Positions 43,863 to 52,943 of a stretch of 64,000 bases of DNA are shown one piece after another. Below the pieces are notes generated by a model that saw only the letters and a list, made by a program, of their open reading frames with translations, ran no database searches and was not told where the DNA came from. How positions within the stretch are numbered: the stretch's first letter is position 1; the number at the start of each line of letters is the position of its first letter. A program made the position numbers and the translations under genes. Source of the stretch: Saprospiraceae bacterium (GTDB lineage Bacteria > Bacteroidota > Bacteroidia > Chitinophagales > Saprospiraceae); contig JADJLG010000001.1 in NCBI GenBank assembly GCA_016710235.1, positions 3,089,501 through 3,153,500 of the forward strand. Reading direction: 5' to 3'.

Positions 43863-44901
43863 CCTTTATTTGATTACAAAAATCGATAAAATCATCAATC
43901 CATTTTTCAAACTCTAAGTCTTTTATTGTATATTGATGAATACTTCTTGTGGCTACTTTGGAGATATCATAAGCATAACATTTGTCATAATAATCTAGAG
44001 CAATCTCCGCGGCATCTTTATATCTCTTTTGGTTTATAGAATTAATAGCTAAGTTCATTTTTTCAGATCCAATTCTACGACCAATTTTCTTAAACGACAA
44101 AATTAAATTTTCGTCATTACTCTCATGAGAATTACAATAAACCTCTACCAGGTGTTGTAGTCTTGTATTGAACTCAACATCCATTACTACCAAAGGAGAT
44201 GTCAACATGCTTTGCCATAATTCTACTGGTATAGCTACCGATCCAATCAATCGACTTTCATTCTCAATAAAAATTTCCTTTTCGGTGGTTAATGCAAAAA
44301 TACTCTTGAAAACAAGATTTTCAAATTGCTCTGCACTGACCTGTTTTTGTTCTCCTATCCATCCAAATGCAGAACCTTTGTGGTTGGCGAGATTTTCCAG
44401 ATCCAAAATCTGATTACCTTTCTTCTGTAATATTTGTAAAAGTTTTGTTTTCCCCGACCCGGTTTTTCCACCGATCAAAATTAATTTATAATTACGAGTT
44501 TCATACTCAGACCGTGCCCACCTTCGAATGCCTTTGTAACCACCTTTTACTATTGAAATATCCATACCACAAAAGTCAAGTAACCATGCCATGCTCTGTG
44601 ATCGCATCCCACCACGAAAACAATAAATAATGGCATGTCTCCCCTTCGACACAGCCTGTGCTCTCTCAAAATACTGAGCTAATTTGGCCCCAGCAAATTT
44701 TAATCCAAGCTCTACCGCAGCTTGCTTACCTGATTTTTTATATAGTATACCTACTTGTATGCGCTCCTGATCGCCAAACAAGGGAAGATTAATTGCTCCG
44801 GGAAAATGTCCTGCAGTAAATTCAGAAGGTGATCTTACGTCAATGATAATAGACCTATCATTCGAAATGTTATATAATTCATCCGGTGTAATGATTTTCA
44901 C
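43849..44901 (-). CDS. mnmH: tRNA 2-selenouridine synthase
   Basis: Replaces sulfur by selenium at the wobble 2-thiouridine of tRNAs, using selenophosphate. The N-terminal rhodanese domain has catalytic Cys94 in CFRGGMRSQS, and the C-terminal P-loop domain has GGKTGSGKT at 144-152. 350 residues. It overlaps selD by 14 bp, which links supply and use of selenophosphate in one operon. Upstream, 13 nt away, is an exonuclease gene in the same direction. Confidence 0.96.
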   Translation of the reverse strand: MKIITPDELYNISNDRSIIIDVRSPSEFTAGHFPGAINLPLFGDQERIQVGILYKKSGKQAAVELGLKFAGAKLAQYFERAQAVSKGRHAIIYCFRGGMRSQSMAWLLDFCGMDISIVKGGYKGIRRWARSEYETRNYKLILIGGKTGSGKTKLLQILQKKGNQILDLENLANHKGSAFGWIGEQKQVSAEQFENLVFKSIFALTTEKEIFIENESRLIGSVAIPVELWQSMLTSPLVVMDVEFNTRLQHLVEVYCNSHESNDENLILSFKKIGRRIGSEKMNLAINSINQKRYKDAAEIALDYYDKCYAYDISKVATRSIHQYTIKDLEFEKWIDDFIDFCNQIKDGKN

Positions 44902-44914
44902 AATTCCAGAAAAT

Positions 44915-45457
44915 TTAATATCTCCAATGATCTAGATATTTAATAAAGAGTTTAGACAAATTAAAAGCATCAGGTAAAGCTCTGTGTGCGTTACCTTCAA
45001 AATCAATTTTTTCCATTTCCAACGATCGCGCCAGACCAAGTGGCTTGTTATTCCCCTTCATCTCATTATACTGCTCTTTGAGATCAATGTAATGCGTTAT
45101 CCAACTCAAATCAAGTTTGAGATCATTCGCGTCGGCCGACAGCAAACTCATGTCTTTCTTTCCCCAACTACAAAAAACAAATTCAGATTCAAAATGAAAG
45201 ACCCAATCCTGCATCTGATCCATGACTACGTCAAAGCGAGCGGATTTGTCAATATCTCTCTGATCTATACCAGTTAAACTCCTGCAATAACTTGAAAGTA
45301 CGGGTGATTTTACCGGTTTTACAAACTTTTGGAATGTATCCAAAAATTCTCCGAAACTATTAACGGAATAGGCCCCTACTTCAATTACTTCTTGTCGGTG
45401 TGGCACAAATGTATCCTTCCAACATGTAGCTTCCAGGTCAAAAATAATAAAAATCAT
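44915..45457 (-). CDS. DEDDh 3'-5' exonuclease (ERI1/KapD-like)
   Basis: 180 residues. Exo I FDLEAT (Asp7, Glu9), an Exo II Asp region, and Exo III HRALPDA with its His and Asp are all present, which defines the DEDDh exonuclease family. The DLEATCW opening and the CSWGKKD block are like ERI1/KapD-type RNA exonucleases rather than DnaQ. The substrate is unproven. The start overlaps the acyltransferase stop by 4 bp (ATGA). Confidence 0.9.
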   Translation of the reverse strand: MIFIIFDLEATCWKDTFVPHRQEVIEVGAYSVNSFGEFLDTFQKFVKPVKSPVLSSYCRSLTGIDQRDIDKSARFDVVMDQMQDWVFHFESEFVFCSWGKKDMSLLSADANDLKLDLSWITHYIDLKEQYNEMKGNNKPLGLARSLEMEKIDFEGNAHRALPDAFNLSKLFIKYLDHWRY

Positions 45458-47175
45458 GTCAACTTGGTTTGCGGGTCAAGATCAAGATGAATTTCCTGCC
45501 AATTGATCTCTTCGTCAGCAAATAGATTATTCAATTTGTTGGAATAATACAACAAGGTAATAAAATCTTCACTACAAAGCTGTCCTTGTTTATTTCTGGT
45601 TAAAGGTTTTAAATTATGAAAACAACCTAAAGTCTCTAAACCTTCACTGATAAGCTCATCCATGTCATCAGGAATTTGGTTTATGTACTTAAGCTTGTCT
45701 GATACTTTCATTTTCTTGAGAAATGTCCAAATCCAAATGATGTACTGACGGAATTGTTTTTCCCCAAATACAACTTCTTCTTCAGGTATCTGCACCAGAT
45801 TGTACATATCCTGATGTGGATTCATTTTCGCCAATAATCTGAAAGCTGCAAAGGCAACAATATGGCATGGTAAAATTAGATTGTAATTCCTAAATTGCTT
45901 GACGATACATTCACTCAATTCTTTGGTATAAATAGATTCGCGTTGTGTATCAATTGCGATTTTACCTTCGTGTACAAAATAATCTTTCAGGTCTATGTGT
46001 TGATTGTGAACATTAAAGCTATTTGCATCTTTGTCTAACTGATTTCCAAATACATCAATGGGATCACCAAATGTCAAATACACACTACTTTCCCTTGTCA
46101 ATAATCTTTTTGCAAATTTTACATATTCGAAAATAGAGGGTGATTTATCTCTCATTGTAAATTTCTCCTGTCCGGTAGTTTTGAGATGCTGAATCATCAA
46201 GTCTCTCGCTTCCAAAACACTTTCGTAGTTGATCACTACAGGTACGATGACAACTTTTCGTTTGTCATTTTCTTCCAACAGCTCTCGTTGAGCCTGAATG
46301 AGAGAATTCAACAATCCTAGTTTCAACTTCATCTCCACTTCTCCTGATCTTGATCTGGTACCTCCGGGAAAGAAAATTGTATTCACACCTCTCTTGATGG
46401 AATTTTTTGAAAACACTCCCAAAGTCTTGAGGTAAATTGAATTCTTTTTTCGTCTATCGACACGGTAAGCACCGAGTCTATTCATAAAAAATGCAAAAAA
46501 CTCCGAATCAAAAAGATTGAGTCCGGCACCATAAGAAAATGCCGGCATTCCTGTAGCGAGGTCAATGGTATAACCAACCAATATGGAATCCAGATTGCTT
46601 GAATGAGTTGGCAATAATACTATGGTATGTTCAGGAAAAAGAGCACGTATATTTTCTAAATTTCCCAATACTTTCAATCTGCTTAAATTCGCAGCTTTCA
46701 TCTTCTTTTGAGAAAAAAGACTTAAGAGTTTTGGCTTACTCAATAAAACATAAAATACTGCATTTGAAACTTTCCGAACAAACTGGAAAGTATTTATATT
46801 AAAGTTACCTGCTATTTCTTCGGAATACCGCTTGACCAAACGAAATGCAGTTTCCAGATTTTTTGATTTTTTGTTTTCGTCTGAAATCTGATTTTCATGA
46901 TACTCTTTAAGTAATTTTCTAAAAAATATTGCTTGGTTGGGAGGATCAGCTTTCCAGGGATTTGTTTTCACTCTCTGCCGTTCTGCATAAATTGCCTTAG
47001 CAAGTATCTGATCGAGTTCAGAATCTTTTAGTGTTGAAAGATCCCGAAGAATTTCCTGATTGATCTGATGAATAAACTCCTTTCGCTGCTGGCCAAATTT
47101 ATAGATTGGCCAATCATGCAAATCCGGATATATATGTTCATATACAGTTTTTTCTGTTGAATTTAACTCAGGCAT
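45454..47175 (-). CDS. PlsB-like glycerol-3-phosphate/lysophospholipid acyltransferase
   Basis: 573 residues from the ATG at 47175; a longer frame to 47214 would overlap engB by 32 bp. The acyltransferase core has HX4D in THSSNLDS (His191, Asp196), a GAYRVDR block, and FFPGGTRSRSGEVEM, the glycerol-3-phosphate-binding motif. Flanking helical regions of ~180 and ~200 residues resemble the long form found in Bacteroidota. It should acylate glycerol phosphate or a lysolipid at the membrane. It lies 7 nt after engB and overlaps the exonuclease start. Confidence 0.88.
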   Translation of the reverse strand: MPELNSTEKTVYEHIYPDLHDWPIYKFGQQRKEFIHQINQEILRDLSTLKDSELDQILAKAIYAERQRVKTNPWKADPPNQAIFFRKLLKEYHENQISDENKKSKNLETAFRLVKRYSEEIAGNFNINTFQFVRKVSNAVFYVLLSKPKLLSLFSQKKMKAANLSRLKVLGNLENIRALFPEHTIVLLPTHSSNLDSILVGYTIDLATGMPAFSYGAGLNLFDSEFFAFFMNRLGAYRVDRRKKNSIYLKTLGVFSKNSIKRGVNTIFFPGGTRSRSGEVEMKLKLGLLNSLIQAQRELLEENDKRKVVIVPVVINYESVLEARDLMIQHLKTTGQEKFTMRDKSPSIFEYVKFAKRLLTRESSVYLTFGDPIDVFGNQLDKDANSFNVHNQHIDLKDYFVHEGKIAIDTQRESIYTKELSECIVKQFRNYNLILPCHIVAFAAFRLLAKMNPHQDMYNLVQIPEEEVVFGEKQFRQYIIWIWTFLKKMKVSDKLKYINQIPDDMDELISEGLETLGCFHNLKPLTRNKQGQLCSEDFITLLYYSNKLNNLFADEEINWQEIHLDLDPQTKLT

Positions 47176-47182
47176 CGTAATT

Positions 47183-47791
47183 TCAATTTTCAACTTGAAT
47201 GATCGATTCGACAATATCTAAAACTTGTTCCCTTCCTGTTCTCATTTGAGTACTGGTCTCTACCATAACAGGTAATTTTTCCCAACTTTGACTAATAATT
47301 TTTTTTAACTCCTCAATATGAAATTTCTTTTGCCCGGCTTTGATTTTATCTGATTTTGTAAATATGATGACCAAAGGAATACGTTGAGATCCAATAAAAT
47401 CGATTTTGAGCATGTCGGCATTTTGAGGAGGTATGGATATATCTACTAACAAAAACACAACACGTAGATTTTTTCTGCCCATTAAGTATTTTGGTATTTC
47501 CTTGTCCCATTTTTCTCTCACACTTTTACTGACTTTGGCAAAACCATAACCGGGTAAATCCATAAAATGAAATTTTCCTGTTTGTCCATATAGGTTGAAA
47601 GTTTGTGTTTTGCCAGGCACAGATGATGTTCTAGCCAATTCTTTCCTTTGGCAAAGAAAATTGATCAAGGAGCTTTTGCCAACATTAGACCTTCCCCAAA
47701 AACAAAACTCAGGTAGCTCATTTTCTGGAATTTGACGATACTCACCAAATGAGCTCATGTACTCGGTCAGCTGAAACTGTATATTGCTCAT
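47183..47791 (-). CDS. engB: Ribosome biogenesis GTP-binding protein EngB (YihA/YsxC)
   Basis: Essential small GTPase in assembly of the large ribosomal subunit. G1 GRSNVGKSSL, G2/G3 with TFNLYGQ and DLPGYGFA, and G4 TKSDKIK are all visible. The ATG at 47791 gives 202 residues, the normal size; the longer frame to 47851 adds 20 unusual residues toward the divergent beta-barrel gene. It is the probable first gene of engB-acyltransferase-exonuclease-mnmH-selD. Confidence 0.95.
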   Translation of the reverse strand: MSNIQFQLTEYMSSFGEYRQIPENELPEFCFWGRSNVGKSSLINFLCQRKELARTSSVPGKTQTFNLYGQTGKFHFMDLPGYGFAKVSKSVREKWDKEIPKYLMGRKNLRVVFLLVDISIPPQNADMLKIDFIGSQRIPLVIIFTKSDKIKAGQKKFHIEELKKIISQSWEKLPVMVETSTQMRTGREQVLDIVESIIQVEN

Positions 47792-47885
47792 GGAAGCGCA
47801 AAGGTCGTTAATAAAACTATAAATGGTATCCCCGTCAAGGAAATTCTGCATTTTTGTCGTTTATTTTGTAATAAAATCAAAACCA

Positions 47886-48524
47886 ATGAAAAAAATAACT
47901 CATATATTAATATTAAGTTTTTGTTGCGTTGCACCTCTCTTTTCCCAACTTGATTTTGGCATAATCGGCGGGCTCAGCACTATGAATGTAAAGCAAAAAG
48001 AGCAAATATTAAGTGGCTCCACCTCGGCTGACTCCATTCGATTTATATTTGCAGATGCCAACTATGGGTTTCACTTCGGTGGTTTAATGAGATATAGGAA
48101 AGGAAATTATGTTATCCAACCAGAGTTGATCTTCAATTCCAATAAAGTAAGTTATAAGTTACTGAAAAACAAGGTTGTATCTCAAATAGACAGCATCCAG
48201 AAGGAGAGATTTTTCAACTTAGACATCCCAGTTATGTTGGGTATAAAAATAAGTGTCCTGAGATTGATGGCAGGACCCGTAGGGCATATTCATATTTCGA
48301 GCAATTCAGAGTTAACAGACGTCAATGGCTTTGACGAAAAGTTTAAAACCATGACATTTGGTTATCAGCTGGGCCTTGGTTTTGATGTCGGTTCTCTCAT
48401 GCTTGATCTACGCCACGAAGGCAACTTTACTGAGTTTGCTGATCACATCAGTTATTTTGGTGACCAGGTAAAATATGGTTCTCGACCGACTCGCCTGATA
48501 TTCTCGCTTTCCTATAAATTCTAG
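47886..48524 (+). CDS. PorT-family outer-membrane beta-barrel protein
   Basis: From the ATG at 47886: signal peptide MKKITHILILSFCC... ending near LFSQ, then a 190-residue barrel. The mature start LDFGIIGGLS, the FHFGGLMRY and VIQPELIFNS strands, FNLDIPVMLGIK, and GYQLGLGFDVGSLMLDLRHEG with the final LIFSLSYKF are typical of the PorT-like barrel family. PorT itself is needed for T9SS in Porphyromonas, but many paralogues exist, so a T9SS role is only a candidate. It is divergent from engB. Confidence 0.78.
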   Translation: MKKITHILILSFCCVAPLFSQLDFGIIGGLSTMNVKQKEQILSGSTSADSIRFIFADANYGFHFGGLMRYRKGNYVIQPELIFNSNKVSYKLLKNKVVSQIDSIQKERFFNLDIPVMLGIKISVLRLMAGPVGHIHISSNSELTDVNGFDEKFKTMTFGYQLGLGFDVGSLMLDLRHEGNFTEFADHISYFGDQVKYGSRPTRLIFSLSYKF

Positions 48525-48538
48525 TCAATTCTGTTCTG

Positions 48539-49591
48539 TTATATCCTTACTCTAGGATCGATGTAGTGATAGACTATATCGGTAATTGTATTGATCATTA
48601 TAAACACTGAAATAGTAAATAATGAAGCTCCCAAAATCACAGGTATGTCAAAGGCGTTTAAAGCAGTGATGGTCAGGTCTCCAAGGCCCTTGTAGTTAAA
48701 AACATATTCTACAAAGAAAGCACCTGTCAATACAGACGCAAACCATGAACTAATTGTAGTAAAAATGGGGTTCATAGCGTTTTTCAGTATATGTTTTCTG
48801 ATCAATTGGGCAGTTGCGATTCCCTTTGAGCGTGCAGTCCTGATATAATCTTGCCGGATTACTTCTAAATAAGCGACTCTGGTCATTTGAGCGATCATAG
48901 CCACCGGTCTGGTACCTAGAGCTAATGCAGGTAATATGACATGCTGTGGTGTGAATCTCACTTCTCCAAAATCATCCAAAGAAAACAATGACCCTTGAAC
49001 ATCCAAACCCGTATACCCAGACCAAACAAAACCGAACAGGAGACTAAAAAAAATAGCGGAAACATAGCTTGGGACACTGATTCCAAGTGTACAAAAGCTA
49101 AGGATAGCTTGATCCTGCCATTTTCCTTGATAAGCTGCTCCCAGCAATCCAAGGCCAATACCAAAAATACTGGCAATTATCATTGAAATCAAACCCAGAA
49201 TCAGAGTCGGAGGCACTGCTGTCCTGAGCATTTCCCATACAGATCTTCCCGTTGAATAAGAAGTACCCAAATCCGGTAATGAAAGATACAGTACTTTGGT
49301 TTCTCCGCTATAGATCTTAATTCCTTTACCCTGCCCCTTGCTTTCACCAGAACTCACCCCCTCCCATCGAATCGGACTCAGCCCTATTAAGTAATAGGCT
49401 ATCCTTTTGGATACGGGCTCATCCAAATGCATCTGTTTCCTCATTTGATTCACCGCAGCCTCATCAGTCCTCTGTCCAAAATACATTCTTGACAGGTCGA
49501 CCGGGGCTTGATAAATGATAGCAGAAATCAATACAATTGCCGCTAGCATAGTCAAAACAGCAAAGACCAATTGATCAATCAAGTACTTCAT
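48539..49591 (-). CDS. ABC transporter permease, DppB/OppB type
   Basis: 350 residues with an N-terminal helix, a long periplasmic segment (about 35-115) and five further helices. The EAA-like loop is near DYIRTARSKGIATAQLIRKHILKNAM, quoted here only by position (about residues 250-275), and the C-terminal helices end before DPRVRI. This is the B-subunit of peptide-type importers. The ATPase half at the window start is of the matching class, but no second permease or binding protein is near. The divergent bshC starts 60 bp upstream. Confidence 0.93.
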   Translation of the reverse strand: MKYLIDQLVFAVLTMLAAIVLISAIIYQAPVDLSRMYFGQRTDEAAVNQMRKQMHLDEPVSKRIAYYLIGLSPIRWEGVSSGESKGQGKGIKIYSGETKVLYLSLPDLGTSYSTGRSVWEMLRTAVPPTLILGLISMIIASIFGIGLGLLGAAYQGKWQDQAILSFCTLGISVPSYVSAIFFSLLFGFVWSGYTGLDVQGSLFSLDDFGEVRFTPQHVILPALALGTRPVAMIAQMTRVAYLEVIRQDYIRTARSKGIATAQLIRKHILKNAMNPIFTTISSWFASVLTGAFFVEYVFNYKGLGDLTITALNAFDIPVILGASLFTISVFIMINTITDIVYHYIDPRVRI

Positions 49592-49625
49592 AATCTGTCA
49601 GCTCATCCTATGGTAAATTTTTACC

Positions 49626-49633
49626 TACTTTTG
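49626..49633 (+). promoter_or_regulatory. Possible -7 element for bshC
   Basis: TACTTTTG (TAnnTTTG) lies 17 nt before the TTG start of bshC at 49651. No TTTG partner upstream. Confidence 0.35.
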
Positions 49634-49650
49634 CAAAAATATCAAATCGA

Positions 49651-51276
49651 TTGGACAATCAAGAACTACATTTTAAATCCTTTCCGGCAGAAAAGATTTC
49701 ATATTTTAAAAAGAATGACCTTGAGTATTGGTTACAATCCATTGATTTCGACCCTTTGATTGAACAAAAACCGAATTTTCAACATATAGAAAACCAAATC
49801 AACGTCAAACAGAAAACATATTCTATCAGACATCACATCAGTAGCATTTTCAATCAACAATACAGCAATACAAAGGTCTCAGATGCCGTCAAGGAAAATA
49901 TAGAAAAATTATCTGACGAACGAACGTTTTCTATTTGCTGTGCACACCAACCTTTGCTGTTGACAGGGCCGGCTTATTTTATTTACAAAATTTGTTCTAC
50001 AATATCAGTTAGTAAACAATTGAATAATAAATTTCCTAATTATCATTTTGTTCCCGTTTTTTATTGTGGCGCTGAAGATCATGACTTACTGGAAATCAAT
50101 GAGGTAAATTTCTTTTCACAAAAACTAAGTTGGAGGCAAGAAGTAAACAAAGTAAGTGGAAGACAAAACCTAGACGGTCTTGATGAAATAATAGATCAAT
50201 TAGAATCTATTTTCAAATTTGAGCTCAATAGTCAGTTATTCGTCCAAAAATTAAGAAACTTCAGTTCGCTCAAAGAAAATCAATATGCAGACTTTTACAG
50301 GGAAATGATCAATGATATGTTTGGTCATTATGGACTTTTATTTTTTAATCCGGACGACACTTTCTGTAAGCATTTATTTTCTCCGATCATGTGCAATGAA
50401 GTGGAGGCAAGATTCACTCAAAATAATGTTCTGCGCACTGAAAAAATAATGAGCCAAATGGGCATTGTACCTCAAGCAGGTCACAGAGAAATTAATCTAT
50501 TTTATATTGATGAGCAAGATGACCGAACTAGAATTATTGAAACAAATGGTAGATTTCACACTACTGAAGGACAAGATTTTGGAACCCTCGAACATTTAAA
50601 AGAAAGAATTTCAAAAGAAGCACAAAATTTCAGCCCGAATGTATTATTACGACCATTGTATCAAGAGTTCATTTTACCCAATGTAGCTTTTGTTGGTGGT
50701 GGTGCAGAGATCAGCTATTGGATGCAACTCAGACTTTCATTTCAATCTCAAAACATCAGTTTTCCAATCTTATTAAGACGATTATCCGCACAATATTTAG
50801 ACAAAAACCTGAATGAACAAATTTCTGCTTTGGGGTTGAATTTTGAGGATTTCCTTGATGGCGAATCAAAAAGCAAAGAAAAATACCTCTCTACACATTC
50901 AAAATTTCCTTCAAATATTCATTCTTTTAAAGATCAATTACAACAATCCATTGACGCATTATCTCAATCTGATGAAATAAAATCAGGGCCGCAGCAACAA
51001 ACTTTTGAAATAGAATTGAAAAAACTTCAAAATCAACTTCATCAGTTTGAAAACGAACTTCTAAAATCCGTCCAGGAAAAACACGACATACAACTAAAAA
51101 AAATCGAGAAAATTCATAAACAAATCTTTCCGCAAGATAATTTACAAGAAAGAGTCCAAGGCGGATTGATTTTTTATTTCAAATTTGGTGATACCCTACT
51201 TGAAAAATTAATACAAGTCTATCAACCGGAAGTTGCTGAATACTGGCTTTATTCTGAAGCAACAGGACTAGAATGA
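49651..51276 (+). CDS. bshC: Bacillithiol synthase BshC (cysteine-adding enzyme)
   Basis: Adds cysteine to glucosaminyl-malate in the last step of bacillithiol synthesis. The family blocks are clear: AHQPLLLTGPAYFIYKICST (about residues 92-111), FVPVFYCGAEDHDLLEIN (about 131-148), and FVGGGAEISYWMQL. A Gln/Lys-rich coiled coil lies near residues 430-500. 541 residues, usual length. It starts with TTG; no suitable ATG exists near the conserved beginning. Its 3' end overlaps the convergent accD by 28 bp. Confidence 0.93.
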   Translation: MDNQELHFKSFPAEKISYFKKNDLEYWLQSIDFDPLIEQKPNFQHIENQINVKQKTYSIRHHISSIFNQQYSNTKVSDAVKENIEKLSDERTFSICCAHQPLLLTGPAYFIYKICSTISVSKQLNNKFPNYHFVPVFYCGAEDHDLLEINEVNFFSQKLSWRQEVNKVSGRQNLDGLDEIIDQLESIFKFELNSQLFVQKLRNFSSLKENQYADFYREMINDMFGHYGLLFFNPDDTFCKHLFSPIMCNEVEARFTQNNVLRTEKIMSQMGIVPQAGHREINLFYIDEQDDRTRIIETNGRFHTTEGQDFGTLEHLKERISKEAQNFSPNVLLRPLYQEFILPNVAFVGGGAEISYWMQLRLSFQSQNISFPILLRRLSAQYLDKNLNEQISALGLNFEDFLDGESKSKEKYLSTHSKFPSNIHSFKDQLQQSIDALSQSDEIKSGPQQQTFEIELKKLQNQLHQFENELLKSVQEKHDIQLKKIEKIHKQIFPQDNLQERVQGGLIFYFKFGDTLLEKLIQVYQPEVAEYWLYSEATGLE

Positions 51277-52109
51277 AAGATTTCGAGCAAATCTCCCAAA
51301 CGTTCTCTTAAATCTTTTCGATCTATTATAAAATCAAGAAATCCATTCTCCAGCAAGAACTCTGAACGCTGAAAACCTTCCGGAAGTTCTCGCTTGATGG
51401 TCTCTTTGACAACTCTGGGCCCAGCAAATCCAATCAATGCATTCGGTTCGGAAAAATTGATATCACCCAACATTGCAAATGAGGCAGTTACTCCTCCAGT
51501 AGTCGGATCTGTCAGGAATGAAAAATACGGCAATCTATGCTGGGCAAGTAAGCTCAACTTAGCTGAAGTTTTGGCCATTTGCATCAACGAAAATGCCGAT
51601 TCCATCATTCTAGCACCACCCGATTTTGAAATGATCATAAAAGCACAATTCTGGGAAATTGCGTAATCTATTCCTCTGCTGATCTTTTCGCCCATGACAG
51701 AGCCCATTGACCCGCCTATAAAGTTGAAATCCATGGCAGCAATGACGATCGGCTTTTTATTTATTTTCCCAAATGCTACAGAAATGGAATCTTTTTTACC
51801 TGAATTCTTTTCTGCATCCTGAAGCCTCTTTGTATATGGTTGAAGATCAGTGAATTGCAAGAAATCATAGCTTTCTAAATTTTCAAACAATAGCTCCCAT
51901 TTGGTATCAAACAGCAATTCAAAATAACTATCAGAACCTATCCTACTATGATAATTACATTTTGGGCACTTGTAGAAATTCTCCTTCATCTGCTTCACAG
52001 TAGTAGTCTCATTACATTCCGGACATTTGTACCAAACACCATCCGGTGTTTCTTTCTTGGATTTTGTGGCGGTAGAAATGCCTTCTTTCAGTCTGGTAAA
52101 CCAACTCAT
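51249..52109 (-). CDS. accD: Acetyl-CoA carboxylase carboxyltransferase subunit beta
   Basis: Forms malonyl-CoA with AccA in fatty-acid synthesis. The N-terminal zinc ribbon has Cys29/32 and Cys48/51 (CPEC, CPKC). The crotonase-like core has SKSGGARMMESAFSLMQMAK, DPTTGGVTASFAMLGD and GFAGPRVVKETI. 286 residues. The convergent bshC ends inside its 3' end. A -7 element lies upstream. Confidence 0.97.
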   Translation of the reverse strand: MSWFTRLKEGISTATKSKKETPDGVWYKCPECNETTTVKQMKENFYKCPKCNYHSRIGSDSYFELLFDTKWELLFENLESYDFLQFTDLQPYTKRLQDAEKNSGKKDSISVAFGKINKKPIVIAAMDFNFIGGSMGSVMGEKISRGIDYAISQNCAFMIISKSGGARMMESAFSLMQMAKTSAKLSLLAQHRLPYFSFLTDPTTGGVTASFAMLGDINFSEPNALIGFAGPRVVKETIKRELPEGFQRSEFLLENGFLDFIIDRKDLRERLGDLLEIFHSSPVASE

Positions 52110-52137
52110 GATAGCCCTGTTTGTAATTCGTCTTATG

Positions 52138-52145
52138 CAAATTTA
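52138..52145 (-). promoter_or_regulatory. Possible -7 element for accD
   Basis: The minus strand reads TAAATTTG (TAnnTTTG), 28 nt before the accD ATG. No TTTG at the expected distance. Confidence 0.35.
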
Positions 52146-52206
52146 GGGTATTGCGGCATTTCCTGTTAATATTGTGTAAAAAACCTGACAAAAACACGAA
52201 GTTCAT

Positions 52207-52929
52207 ATGAAAATCTGCCTACTGGGTTATGGAAAAATGGGTAAAGCCATTGAGACTATTGCCACTAAGCGTGGCCACGAATGCAAATACATCAACAGCA
52301 ACACGAGCACCACGGAGATGGGTGAAATTCTGGATTGGTCCGAGATTGCCATAGAGTTTTCTAAACCTGAGCTTGCATTAAAACATATTGAACAGTGTTC
52401 TAATCTAAAAAAAAACATAGTGGTAGGTACAACGGGTTGGCATGACAAAATGAACGATGTCAAAAGTATTGTTGAAAACAGCCAGCTCGGTTTATTGTAT
52501 TCATCCAATTTCAGCATTGGCGTCAATATTTTCTTTCAAATCAATATTTTACTTGCTAGATTATTGAATTTCCACCCGGCATACTCAGCTTCAATGGAAG
52601 AGATCCACCATACACAAAAACTTGACTCACCAAGTGGTACGGCGATCAGTTTATCCAGGCAGATCATCGAAAACAATTCTAAATATACTCAATGGGAAGA
52701 ATCGTCTGATCTGAATTTGGGTGAAGGTATTCTTCCAATACATTCCATAAGAGAAGACAATGTCGTTGGGACCCATTCAGTTGACTGGAAATCAGACATT
52801 GACCACATCTTCATTCGACACGAAGCATTCAACAGATCTGGTTTTGCATTAGGTGCTGTGGTCGCAGCGGAATGGCTTTTAAACAAATCAGGTATCTTTA
52901 CGATGAATGATGTATTAAATACTATATAA
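52207..52929 (+). CDS. dapB: 4-hydroxy-tetrahydrodipicolinate reductase
   Basis: Reduces 4-hydroxy-tetrahydrodipicolinate in the lysine/diaminopimelate pathway. The N-terminal GYGKMG (7-12) binds the nicotinamide cofactor. VGTTGWHD follows, then the catalytic/substrate block EEIHHTQKLDSPSGTA with its His and Lys, and the C-terminal HEAFNRSGFALGAV. 240 residues. dnaG follows 14 nt later in the same direction. Confidence 0.97.
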   Translation: MKICLLGYGKMGKAIETIATKRGHECKYINSNTSTTEMGEILDWSEIAIEFSKPELALKHIEQCSNLKKNIVVGTTGWHDKMNDVKSIVENSQLGLLYSSNFSIGVNIFFQINILLARLLNFHPAYSASMEEIHHTQKLDSPSGTAISLSRQIIENNSKYTQWEESSDLNLGEGILPIHSIREDNVVGTHSVDWKSDIDHIFIRHEAFNRSGFALGAVVAAEWLLNKSGIFTMNDVLNTI

Positions 52930-52943
52930 ATTCAAGAAACCTT

